NCBI RefSeq assembly: GCF_017565765.1
Contig: NZ_JAGDYP010000003.1
Span: 248,001 to 312,000 of the forward strand
Direction: 5' to 3'
From: Capnocytophaga bilenii
GTDB lineage: Bacteria > Bacteroidota > Bacteroidia > Flavobacteriales > Flavobacteriaceae
DNA: 64,000 bases
Shown here: positions 8,745 through 16,745 of the stretch, in pieces
Position numbering within the stretch: the stretch's first letter is position 1
Layout: every line of letters begins with the position of its first letter
The notes under the pieces: generated by a model
The model's input: only the letters and a program-made list of their open reading frames with translations
Database searches by the model: none
What the model was told of the DNA's origin: nothing
Made by a program: the position numbers and the translations under genes

Positions 8745-9416
8745 TTATTCATTGCCAAACAGTGTTTTTACACCGTAAAACAAATAAACATAGGGCGCGA
8801 TTTCAAGGGTGCAAAGATACAAAATAAAATATAATAAGTATGATTTTATTTCTTTACGATTTGCATTTATGATTTTTACCCAACTTAATATGCTGATTAT
8901 CAGTAGCAACAATAGTAAAGTGTATAGTAATATTCTGTTTATCATTTGGCAATAAACGCCTATAAAAAGTACTAAAATCATCATTATTGAGGCGTATGAT
9001 GTATAAGATATGCGGCTGAAGATGTATTCTTTGCTGAACTCCGATAGCTCAAAAAGACTGCTTATCCATCGTTGGAAAAGTAGTTTTATGCTCAGAACTA
9101 TTATAACTATCACCAAGAGTTCAAGATACATAAAGCGTTGGTTGAAGAGTTGAGTGATACCTTCACTTTTAAGCCATATATACAGAAATAAGGAAAGACT
9201 GATGCATTGCAAGAAGTATAGAACGATGGTAAAGAGGTGTCCTCTTGTTTCTTTTTTCCCGTAGATAACAATATATTTGTTATTAACAAGCAAGCGTTGG
9301 TAATCGGCGAAGTGTTTTGGGTAAAAGGTACGCAAGAAAGCCACCAGTCCAAAGACCAGTAGGAAGGCAGGAAATACCCAGTTTAGGTATGAAGTATGTA
9401 GAGCTATTGATTCCAA
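8745..9416 (-). CDS. DUF4271 family membrane protein
   Basis: The 223-residue protein has about six hydrophobic helices and no soluble domain. It matches the DUF4271 pattern of Bacteroidota: an N-terminal aromatic/Leu-rich helix, a K-Y-I-V-I-Y-G-K segment near 47-54, and a C-terminus ending in a short L-F-Y-G-V-K-T-L-F stretch. The function is unknown. In flavobacterial genomes the family is regularly found next to hemD, as here. The start lies 8 bp after the stop of the DUF4296 gene, so the two are co-transcribed. Confidence 0.75.
   Translation of the reverse strand: MESIALHTSYLNWVFPAFLLVFGLVAFLRTFYPKHFADYQRLLVNNKYIVIYGKKETRGHLFTIVLYFLQCISLSLFLYIWLKSEGITQLFNQRFMYLELLVIVIIVLSIKLLFQRWISSLFELSEFSKEYIFSRISYTSYASIMMILVLFIGVYCQMINRILLYTLLLLLLIISILSWVKIINANRKEIKSYLLYFILYLCTLEIAPYVYLFYGVKTLFGNE
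8812..8819 (-). promoter_or_regulatory. Possible internal promoter for hemD-lpxH
   Basis: The minus strand reads TATCTTTG inside the 3' end of the DUF4271 gene, about 100 bp before the hemD start. The -7 match is good but no TTTG is found at the -33 spacing, so this is moderate evidence only. Confidence 0.4.
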
Positions 9417-9424
9417 AGAATATG

Positions 9425-9862
9425 TTATTGTATGCTTAAGCTATCTGTGTTGTTAAATTGATCTACCTTGTTGATTTGATCGAGCTCTGGCTGTTTAGAT
9501 TCACTTTTTGGGGTAGGGCGATTTTGGATAGCTTGGAGGCTATCGCGTTGTTCCTTTAGCCGTGTGTCTACGTTATGTACAATTTGGTCATATACTTTGG
9601 GAAAAGAAGCGTAATAAATCATATTTTGAGCGATAGCAATACTATCAGTACCATATTTGTTGTAGATGTATTCTTGGGGCGTTCCTTGCAGAGAATCAAG
9701 GTATTGCGCATCATAGTTTTTGATGCTTTCCAAGAGAGCCAAATCATACAGAAGTTGCTCCATTTGTTTAGCATCCAAAAAATGATCAGGTTTAGGCACT
9801 ATATTCCTTTTGCAGCCACCAAAAAACAAAGCAATTACTACAATATACAAAAAACTCCTCAT
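9425..9862 (-). CDS. DUF4296 family lipoprotein
   Basis: The 145-residue protein starts with a short signal sequence ending in the lipobox F-F-G-G-C at about residue 17, so it is probably anchored in a membrane facing the periplasm. The core (L-Y-D-L-A-L-L-E-S-I near 39-48, then K-Y-G-T-D-S) matches the DUF4296 family of Bacteroidota, whose function is unknown. The C-terminal 40 residues are Gln/Asn/Ser-rich and probably disordered. It is spaced 3 bp after pyrC, inside the same transcription unit. Confidence 0.75.
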   Translation of the reverse strand: MRSFLYIVVIALFFGGCKRNIVPKPDHFLDAKQMEQLLYDLALLESIKNYDAQYLDSLQGTPQEYIYNKYGTDSIAIAQNMIYYASFPKVYDQIVHNVDTRLKEQRDSLQAIQNRPTPKSESKQPELDQINKVDQFNNTDSLSIQ

Positions 9863-9865
9863 AGC

Positions 9866-11203
9866 CTAACGATTAAAACACACCCGCGCACCATAGCAAG
9901 CAGGGATAACCCCACCATTATCATACGCCAAATTACCATTCACCCACGTACTTACAATGCGACTGCGGAAGCCTTGCCCTTCCATTGGGCTCCAACCACA
10001 TTTATACAGCAAATTATCTTTTGCCACCACCCAAGGAGAGTTCATATCCACCAATACCACATCAGCAAAATACCCCTCGCGCAAGTAGCCCCTATCAGCA
10101 ATATCAAATAAAATAGCAGGGTTATGGCACATCTTTTCTACAACTTTTTCTACCGAAATAACCCCCTCCTGAACTTTTTCAAGCATAGCAACCAACGAAT
10201 GTTGCACCAAAGGCGCCCCCGAAGGAATACGACCATACCCCACCTGATGCTTCTCCTCCCACGTATGAGGCGCGTGGTCAGTAGCAATCACGTCCAAGCG
10301 GTCGTCCAATAGTGCAGTCCATAGCGCACCCCTGTCCTCAGCCGTCTTCACGGCAGGGTTCCATTTTATCAGGCTACCCTTTTCAGCGTAATCAGCATCG
10401 CTAAACCATAAGTGATGCACACACACCTCAGCGGTTATTTTTTTATCTTTTAGCGGAATATCATTTCTGAAGAGAGCCGTCTCGCGAGCAGTAGATAGGT
10501 GAAATACGTGTAGGCGAGCCCCTGTTTTTTTAGCTAGGGCAATAGCTTTACTGCTCGATAAGTAACAAGCCTCAGCACTCCGTATCAAAGGGTGAGTCCC
10601 CATCGGAATATTTTCGCCATACACCGATTCGTAATAACCCAAGTTTTTACGTATAGTAGCCTCATCTTCACAATGCGCCGCAATCACCAAATCCACATTG
10701 CTAAAAATCTCCTCAATAGTACGCTCGTTATCCACAAGCATATTCCCAGTCGAAGAACCCAAGAAAAGTTTTACCCCAGCACAAGCCTTGCGGTCTAAGC
10801 GCTTCAGTTCTTCCAAGTTATCATTAGTACCCCCCAAGAAAAAGGAATAATTAGCATACGAAGTACGTCCAGCGATAGCAAATTTCTCCTCCAAACGCTC
10901 AATACTTATCGTTTGAGGCATCGTATTAGGCTGCTCAAAAAAAGTAGTAACCCCACCAGCTACAGCCGCTGCACTTTCACTCCCAATAGTCGCTTTATGA
11001 GTCAACCCCGGTTCACGAAAATGCACTTGGTCGTCAATAGCACCAGGCAAAAGCAATTTACCACCAGCATCTATCACCTTACAATTCCCTACAGGGGTGA
11101 TATCTTTTGCAATTTTCTCAATCCTATCACCAGCAATCAGCAAATCCCCTTCACCAATGCAGCCGTCACTCACCATACGAGCATTTTTTATAAGCGTCTT
11201 CAT
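9866..11203 (-). CDS. pyrC: Dihydroorotase
   Basis: Dihydroorotase closes the ring of carbamoyl-aspartate in pyrimidine synthesis. It is an amidohydrolase of the longer class I type (445 residues). The first metal motif is D-D-Q-V-H-F-R-E-P near 57-65. The Lys that would be carboxylated is in G-V-K-L-F-L-G near 143-149. Further ligands are in A-A-H-C-E-D near 175-180 and H-V-F-H-L-S-T near 232-238, and the catalytic Asp is in I-A-T-D-H-A-P-H near 308-315. Neighbours are unrelated housekeeping genes. Confidence 0.95.
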   Translation of the reverse strand: MKTLIKNARMVSDGCIGEGDLLIAGDRIEKIAKDITPVGNCKVIDAGGKLLLPGAIDDQVHFREPGLTHKATIGSESAAAVAGGVTTFFEQPNTMPQTISIERLEEKFAIAGRTSYANYSFFLGGTNDNLEELKRLDRKACAGVKLFLGSSTGNMLVDNERTIEEIFSNVDLVIAAHCEDEATIRKNLGYYESVYGENIPMGTHPLIRSAEACYLSSSKAIALAKKTGARLHVFHLSTARETALFRNDIPLKDKKITAEVCVHHLWFSDADYAEKGSLIKWNPAVKTAEDRGALWTALLDDRLDVIATDHAPHTWEEKHQVGYGRIPSGAPLVQHSLVAMLEKVQEGVISVEKVVEKMCHNPAILFDIADRGYLREGYFADVVLVDMNSPWVVAKDNLLYKCGWSPMEGQGFRSRIVSTWVNGNLAYDNGGVIPACYGARVCFNR

Positions 11204-11221
11204 ATTTTTAGAAATTAAAGT

Positions 11222-11761
11222 TCAGAATAATACCAAATGTTTATACACACCACCGGCAAGAGCCTGCTGGTTAGCATACACAAAGCCCAATCTATTGTAA
11301 AGCCGCTCAGCTTCAGCATTATTCACATCCACCAGTAGCCCCAAAGGCAATCTATGAAGCCCCTTCAAGTGATTGATAAGTGCCGAGCCAATACCACTGC
11401 CCTGAGCCAAAGGCAACACACTCAGCGTATCTATGTAAAGCTCCCCAGCGCCAGTTTCATCTTCCAGTACAATTTCGGTGCCATAGCGCTCCTTTATAAG
11501 TTCCAATACAGGCAACCGCAAAGCGTACAATTCTCCACCATCATAAGCCACTACCGACCCCACTATGCCTCGCTCATCCTCATATACCCACGCATTTTCA
11601 TACGAATACTGATTTCCCCCCTTTGCAAAAAGCAACTCCAGAAAACCAATACCCTCATACCTATCAGCACGCCCAATCATCTTATAAACAATCTCTTCCA
11701 TAGCCTGAAACATTAGCGGAGCCACCGCTGTAGCATCCTCAGGTCTTGCCGCTCGTATCAT
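11222..11761 (-). CDS. GNAT family N-acetyltransferase
   Basis: This 179-residue acetyl-CoA-dependent acetyltransferase has unknown substrate. Motif A, which binds the CoA pyrophosphate, is clear: L-Y-I-D-T-L-S-V followed by Q-G-S-G-I-G-S-A-L-I near 118-127. The C-terminal N-N-A-E-A-E-R-L-Y-N-R-L-G-F near 145-158 is the usual motif B end. It lies 18 bp upstream of pyrC and 4 bp after the DUF721 gene, so it is in the operon. Nothing in the context points to a substrate. Confidence 0.85.
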   Translation of the reverse strand: MIRAARPEDATAVAPLMFQAMEEIVYKMIGRADRYEGIGFLELLFAKGGNQYSYENAWVYEDERGIVGSVVAYDGGELYALRLPVLELIKERYGTEIVLEDETGAGELYIDTLSVLPLAQGSGIGSALINHLKGLHRLPLGLLVDVNNAEAERLYNRLGFVYANQQALAGGVYKHLVLF

Positions 11762-11765
11762 ATAT

Positions 11766-12080
11766 TTAAGTCAAAAAAATCAATTTATCTATGAGTTCTT
11801 CACCCAAAGCCTCATTAAGGTAAGCAATAATTTTGTGTTTCCCATAGCTCAATTCATTAGCAAGAGCAGGCGAATTGAGTTGTACGTATAAGGTTCGTTT
11901 ATCAAGAGATACCAGCGTAGTATGTTTTGCCACCGCATCACCCAGAATATCACCCCAAAGCTGCGGAAGCCTAGCCCGCTGCAATCCACGTTTCAATTTT
12001 CCTTGCGCAATAATCAGCTCAATCACCTCACCCAGCGAATGCACATTCTTATCCACAAAATCCCTGTCCTCAGCCTCCAT
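11766..12080 (-). CDS. DUF721 / DciA-like protein
   Basis: This 104-residue protein of the DUF721 family has relatives (DciA) that help load the replicative helicase DnaB in bacteria without DnaC. The visible signature is P-Q-L-W-G-D-I-L-G-D-A-V-A-K-H near 40-54, then T-L-Y-V-Q-L-N-S-P-A-L-A-N-E-L-S near 67-82, the KH-like fold of the family. Flavobacterial members are short and often lie near unrelated housekeeping genes. The role in replication is inferred from the family. Confidence 0.78.
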   Translation of the reverse strand: MEAEDRDFVDKNVHSLGEVIELIIAQGKLKRGLQRARLPQLWGDILGDAVAKHTTLVSLDKRTLYVQLNSPALANELSYGKHKIIAYLNEALGEELIDKLIFLT

Positions 12081-12094
12081 AGTTCCAAAAAAAA

Positions 12095-12982
12095 TTACAC
12101 TTTATTTCTTCTATCCTCTCCCCACAACAATTTGCTGCGAAGCGTTTTTACAAAGCTATCACCCCCCAAGCGTATCATCCGTACCACAAACGGAGCCCGC
12201 CTGATAATCACACCACGTTTGTTAGGCAACGATAGTATTTGCGAATCCAGCGACAGCAAATACTTCTTCGCCCTGCCCGAAATAGAAAGCCTTACCTCCG
12301 TATCTTCAGGAATAATCAAGGGGCGAGCACTCAAGTTATGCGGTGCGATGGGTGTCAATACAAAATTCTTAGCAGTAGGCAAAATTACAGGACCACCACA
12401 ACTCAGCGAATAGCCCGTAGAGCCCGTAGGCGTAGCAATCATAAGCCCATCAGCCCAATACGAACAAAGGTAATCACCATCCAATTCCGTATCAATAGTA
12501 ATCATCGAAGCCGTATTTTTTCGCGTAACAGTAATTTCGTTCATCGCAAAATTAACCTCAGCCACAGGCGTCAAATCATCGCTAAATACAGCCTCTATCA
12601 CCGAGCGTTCTACAATTTCGTACGAACGTTCCCGCAATTGTTGCACCACCGTTTGCAAATTATCCTTATGAGCCGTAGCCAAAAAACCCAGCCTACCTGA
12701 GTTAATACCCAGTACAGGAATTTCCAAATCCCTAATATAGCCAATACTCTTCAGCAGCGTACCATCGCCACCAATAGTCAGCATCACATCAAACGAATCG
12801 TCCAAGTCCTCAAAACCGCCAAAACCACACAAACCCTCAAATCTATCACTATGCGTTCTAAGCTCATTTAGTATTTCATTCTCAACACACACCCTATCCC
12901 CATCGTCCAGCAACCCCAACAAAGTATCCAGTATCCCCTCATTTTCAGCACTATACTGCCGTATATAAATAGCTATTTTCAT
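12095..12982 (-). CDS. nadK: NAD kinase
   Basis: NAD kinase phosphorylates NAD to NADP in the cytoplasm. The diagnostic motif G-G-D-G-T lies near 72-76, preceded by hydrophobic L-T-I. N-S-G-R-L-G-F-L-A is near 94-102, and the second conserved motif G-S-T-G-Y-S-L-S-C-G-G-P is near 187-198. The 295-residue length is normal. It is the first housekeeping gene after the acyltransferase that ends the sugar locus, with a 20-bp gap, so it may be read from the sugar operon as well as its own promoter. Confidence 0.95.
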   Translation of the reverse strand: MKIAIYIRQYSAENEGILDTLLGLLDDGDRVCVENEILNELRTHSDRFEGLCGFGGFEDLDDSFDVMLTIGGDGTLLKSIGYIRDLEIPVLGINSGRLGFLATAHKDNLQTVVQQLRERSYEIVERSVIEAVFSDDLTPVAEVNFAMNEITVTRKNTASMITIDTELDGDYLCSYWADGLMIATPTGSTGYSLSCGGPVILPTAKNFVLTPIAPHNLSARPLIIPEDTEVRLSISGRAKKYLLSLDSQILSLPNKRGVIIRRAPFVVRMIRLGGDSFVKTLRSKLLWGEDRRNKV

Positions 12983-13002
12983 CTTCTTTTTTTACCCACA
13001 AT

Positions 13003-14022
13003 TCAAAATTTTATTAGTTTTCTTATCCATATTTCTGCTTTGGTAACTCCGTATGATAATCCTGTAATAGCTATAAATAATGGCAAAGGAATACAAAACG
13101 AATTAATTACTCCTCCAGCAGCAGTATGTATTTTATCTATAAAGAAAAGTAGTATAGGCTCTTGTAACAAGTAAAAACTATAACTAATAAACCCAAAAAA
13201 CAATAAAAATTTATTCTGAAAAACAAAACGTACTTTTTCAAATACTAAAGGTATAAAAAACACTGCAATGATAGTTATAACAGTTATGAAATATTCCACA
13301 AAATATTCTTTTGACAATGCAGATAGTATAATAGCTGCTAAAGTAATGCCACCCGAAAGATAAAGGTATTTATCTATTTGAGTTTTAAAATATAAATAAG
13401 CATAACATCCCCCAGCAAACCACCCATAATATATAAAAAGTTCTGCAATCTTCATTACAAATTCATTATGACAAACCAAAGATGTAATAATTGAAAAACA
13501 CCATAGTATGACCAGAAATAATATAGATTTATGGACGTTTTTTCTCAATAGAAAAAATACACCTCCAAAAATAGCATAAAACTTCACCTCTACAAATAAT
13601 GTCCAAAAGCTGGGTGATAAAGCTTTTATAGTGTCTATATGCAATAGTTTTTTATAAAAGTACGGTTCTGTAAAAGTAAGACCAGGCAGGAGGTTGTAAT
13701 ACGGGATCCATTTCTCACAAAATAGATAATAACCCACATAGAAAAGCAAAGTAACGATTGCCATTGCAGGAAACAACCGCAACCAACGTTTATACAGAAA
13801 GTTAATAAAACTCCTGCTACGTTCTAAAGTCATCAAGATAACAAACCCCGAAATAAGAAAGAACAACTCTACTCCCAAGTACCCATATTTTAAAAGAGGA
13901 AAAGAAGCATATTCAAAGCCATAAGGGAAATGTTCATATCGCGCATAAGCGTGATACAACACCACCAGCCATACCGCTATTCCACGTATAGCGTCCAAAT
14001 AATCAATCCTCTTTACTTTCAC
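13003..14022 (-). CDS. Acyltransferase 3 family membrane protein
   Basis: This integral membrane acyltransferase of the OafA type usually puts acetyl groups on surface sugars. The N-terminal helix carries the family signature Y-L-D-A-I-R-G-I-A-V-W with V-V-L-Y-H near 18-22, and L-G-V-E-L-F-F-L-I-S-G-F-V near 49-61. About ten hydrophobic segments follow. It is placed 3 bp after the putative glycosyltransferase, so it probably decorates the sugar made by this locus, perhaps by O-acetylation. The exact target is not visible. Confidence 0.85.
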   Translation of the reverse strand: MKVKRIDYLDAIRGIAVWLVVLYHAYARYEHFPYGFEYASFPLLKYGYLGVELFFLISGFVILMTLERSRSFINFLYKRWLRLFPAMAIVTLLFYVGYYLFCEKWIPYYNLLPGLTFTEPYFYKKLLHIDTIKALSPSFWTLFVEVKFYAIFGGVFFLLRKNVHKSILFLVILWCFSIITSLVCHNEFVMKIAELFIYYGWFAGGCYAYLYFKTQIDKYLYLSGGITLAAIILSALSKEYFVEYFITVITIIAVFFIPLVFEKVRFVFQNKFLLFFGFISYSFYLLQEPILLFFIDKIHTAAGGVINSFCIPLPLFIAITGLSYGVTKAEIWIRKLIKF

Positions 14023-14025
14023 AAT

Positions 14026-15177
14026 TTAAATCTTACAATTTACAATCTCTTTTACAAAAATCTCTCCCGAATTGAGTTTCTCAGTCTCCTTATTTGTCAA
14101 AAAATTATATTTATACTCCTCATAACGCCCCTTATCCACTACAGGAATAGAAAAATCAGCCTCAGTATCGTCTAAAAGAAAAACCTTAGTATTTAAGTAC
14201 TCACCCAAAAAATTAATATACTGATAAATGCGATGTATATTTTGCTTGTACAACAACGCATTCAAAAATACCAAAGGCTTTTCAGTAGCGATAGCATACC
14301 CTATCGAAGTACTACAATGAGCAAGTACGCACACACTATTTTTTACCAATTCAGCTGTTTTGCCAAAAAGCACCTCCCTGCCTTCGTAATAATTATGCGT
14401 CCTGTACAATTCCGCTTTGGGGTGGGCGGCTATTACTACAGGCAGCTGGCAAGCAGCTTCTATTTTTTTAAAAAAAGTATTCAGTTGCTTGTAATAAATA
14501 TCCTCACCAATAGTAGCCTCTCCAAACATTTTAAAGTCAGGGTGAAAAGGAAGGTACTCATCTAAAAAGACAATGTATTTATAAGCAAAAGGTACTTCTT
14601 CAGTATCTCTAATACGCTCAAAATCACACGTATTTACACCGATAATCTTTGCTTGTGCTACATCGTATTGCCATCCCAAGCCAATGTTACACAATGAAGT
14701 TCCACAGTTAAACACATATTTGTATTTCTGTACATAACCTACCTTTTTCAGCAAGATAGTTCCCACCTTTTTCAGGTAACTAAAGTATTGTGAGGGTTGT
14801 CGTAATTTGTTAATGATTTTGTCGGTTATAGGCATAGCTGGGAACGCCCCACGAGTTAGAGCTACAAGTTGGCAGTTGTATTTCTTAAACAACCTAAAAA
14901 GGCGCACCACTATATCTGTAAAGGTAAGCCGTGAAACAAAAAGCGTATCCTTAGAAAATCCAGCTATTACCCTCTCCAATTCACTAAACGAACCAATATA
15001 ATGTATCTTTATTCCTTCAAACGATACTTCTTTACAGAATGAAGGAAAGTACAACCGTGTCAAGTCCAAATACTCCACACAGCAACCTGCACTAACCAAT
15101 TGCCCCAAGTAGTAATCGTCATACACCTGCTGCGATAACGGCTGATAGTCAAAATATACAATGGTACGCTTTGTCAT
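14026..15177 (-). CDS. Putative GT-B glycosyltransferase, sialyltransferase-like
   Basis: No close family is certain. The C-terminal half has the layout of CMP-sugar-using GT-B enzymes (polysialyltransferase, GT52 and KpsC/KpsS-like groups): an acidic L-D-E-Y-L-P at about 205-210, A-A-H-P-K with the HP dipeptide at 252-253, and H-C-S-T-S-I-G-Y-A at 287-295. The HP and Ser/Thr motifs bind the CMP part of the donor in those families. There is no signal peptide or membrane helix. Together with NeuA, NeuB and NeuC in the same operon, this makes it the best candidate for transferring the nonulosonate. The function is inferred. Confidence 0.5.
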   Translation of the reverse strand: MTKRTIVYFDYQPLSQQVYDDYYLGQLVSAGCCVEYLDLTRLYFPSFCKEVSFEGIKIHYIGSFSELERVIAGFSKDTLFVSRLTFTDIVVRLFRLFKKYNCQLVALTRGAFPAMPITDKIINKLRQPSQYFSYLKKVGTILLKKVGYVQKYKYVFNCGTSLCNIGLGWQYDVAQAKIIGVNTCDFERIRDTEEVPFAYKYIVFLDEYLPFHPDFKMFGEATIGEDIYYKQLNTFFKKIEAACQLPVVIAAHPKAELYRTHNYYEGREVLFGKTAELVKNSVCVLAHCSTSIGYAIATEKPLVFLNALLYKQNIHRIYQYINFLGEYLNTKVFLLDDTEADFSIPVVDKGRYEEYKYNFLTNKETEKLNSGEIFVKEIVNCKI

Positions 15178-15189
15178 ATTATCTCTGTG

Positions 15190-15957
15190 TTACAATGTAA
15201 AACCATCATCCACCACAATATTCTGCCCGTTTACATACTCCGAAAGGTCTGATAGCAAGAATAGTACTGTCCCCGATACATCCTTAGCATCCAGCATCCC
15301 CTTGTTCAAGCAAAATTCCTTATAAGCCTTCAAAAAAGGCTCAGGTTGGCGGTCTTCAATTCCTCCCAACGAGATGGTATTCACCCGGATATGTTTCCCT
15401 TTAAAATACTTAGCCATATATTTTGTAAGGTGTATCAACCCCGATTTAATAGCCGCATATTCCACTGCAGATGTCATTGGTGTATTGTCGTAAATCTGAA
15501 AACGTGGTGCTATCACCCCATATATCGATGCCAAATTAATAATATTGCCATATCCCTGCTTGTAAAAGTACTTCGCAAATAGCTGTGAGGTAAGAAAATA
15601 CCCCCCTAAGTTCATTCCCAAATTCTCACAAAAATCTTCGTACTCCACATCAAAAAAATGCTTCCCGAAATTTTTGTTACGAGGGTAAGCACTATTTACT
15701 AAAGCATCTATTTTGCCATATTTTTCTGAAATAGTAGCAATAAGTGCCGAAACAGAATCTTTGTTAGTAATATCCACTTGGGCAGGTACTATAAGGCTAT
15801 TTCCCAAAGCATTACATACTTTTTCTGCTACCGAAAGGTCATATTCTGCCATTACAGCAATAGCTCCATTAGCAGCAATAGCTTGGCAAAACTCCTTGCC
15901 CAACAAGCCAGCACCTCCAGTAATTACCACTATTTTATCTTCTATCAATCCGCTCAT
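15190..15957 (-). CDS. Short-chain dehydrogenase/reductase, PtmA-like
   Basis: This classical SDR of 255 residues has the NAD(P)-binding T-G-G-A-G-L-L-G near 14-21, the catalytic Ser in N-L-A-S-I-Y-G near 142-148, and the Y-A-A-I-K pair (YxxxK) near 168-172. The C-terminus G-Q-N-I-V-V-D-D-G-F-T-L is typical. Genes of this type (ptmA) accompany legionaminic acid genes in Campylobacter. The start overlaps the nitrilase gene by 4 bp. The substrate is probably a sugar or sugar precursor, but the sequence does not say which. Confidence 0.8.
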   Translation of the reverse strand: MSGLIEDKIVVITGGAGLLGKEFCQAIAANGAIAVMAEYDLSVAEKVCNALGNSLIVPAQVDITNKDSVSALIATISEKYGKIDALVNSAYPRNKNFGKHFFDVEYEDFCENLGMNLGGYFLTSQLFAKYFYKQGYGNIINLASIYGVIAPRFQIYDNTPMTSAVEYAAIKSGLIHLTKYMAKYFKGKHIRVNTISLGGIEDRQPEPFLKAYKEFCLNKGMLDAKDVSGTVLFLLSDLSEYVNGQNIVVDDGFTL

Positions 15958-16745
15958 AATATATCTTTGTATAGCGTTATTTTTCTGTCGTTTTTTACAG
16001 GAAATTCCTTCCTATATTGGGCTACCTCCCCAAGGTCAATTTCATATACAGCAACCTCTTCAGAAAGTGATACCCCTTTCAGTTCCTCGCCATACGGCGA
16101 TACAATTTCCGATGAAGCTACATATTGCAAGCCATTACCATCTTTCCCTATACGATTTACACCCACCACAAACACTTGGTTCTCTATAGCCCTTGCTTTA
16201 ATAAGTGCCTTCCAATGAGTTACCCTCCGTTCAGGCCAATTAGCTATATTTAGCAACACTTGGCAATCTTTAGAATATCCCTGATAAAGCTCCGGAAAAC
16301 GCAAGTCGTAGCAGATAGTCAGCCCTATAGTTGCACCTCCTATATTTACTTTTTTTAGGCTATTACCCGCTTGGTAATGAGCATCTTCATTAGCATACGA
16401 AAAAGGGTGTATTTTAGTGTAAGTAGTGAGCAGCACTCCTTGCCCACTCACTACCGCCAAACAATTACCAGCCTTGTCGCCTTTTGCTAAAACAACCCCA
16501 AAGGCTATATTTACACCGTATTTTTTAGCCTGTTCTTCAAAAAAAGCAATCGTGTCAGAGCTCCCTTCCGCTTCTTTTATTCTTTCGCTCTCCATCGTAA
16601 AACCCGTAAGGGTCATTTCAGGATATACCACCAAGTCTATACCAGTGCAGCGCGATGCAATAAGTGCCAATGTAGCTGCTACTTTTTGCTTGTTAGCAAC
16701 CTTGTTTTCCCATTGCTGGTCAAGCGAAACTAATGCTATTTTCAT
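15954..16745 (-). CDS. Nitrilase-superfamily carbon-nitrogen hydrolase
   Basis: The Glu-Lys-Cys catalytic triad is visible: Y-P-E-M-T-L near 40-45, Y-T-K-I-H-P-F near 109-115 and L-T-I-C-Y-D-L-R-F-P-E near 142-152. At 263 residues it resembles omega-amidase/YafV-like members, which hydrolyse small amides. The placement is odd: it overlaps an aminotransferase by 1 bp upstream and an SDR by 4 bp downstream, in a sugar operon. A role in removing an amide made during amino transfer is possible, but this is an inference. Confidence 0.85.
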   Translation of the reverse strand: MKIALVSLDQQWENKVANKQKVAATLALIASRCTGIDLVVYPEMTLTGFTMESERIKEAEGSSDTIAFFEEQAKKYGVNIAFGVVLAKGDKAGNCLAVVSGQGVLLTTYTKIHPFSYANEDAHYQAGNSLKKVNIGGATIGLTICYDLRFPELYQGYSKDCQVLLNIANWPERRVTHWKALIKARAIENQVFVVGVNRIGKDGNGLQYVASSEIVSPYGEELKGVSLSEEVAVYEIDLGEVAQYRKEFPVKNDRKITLYKDIL

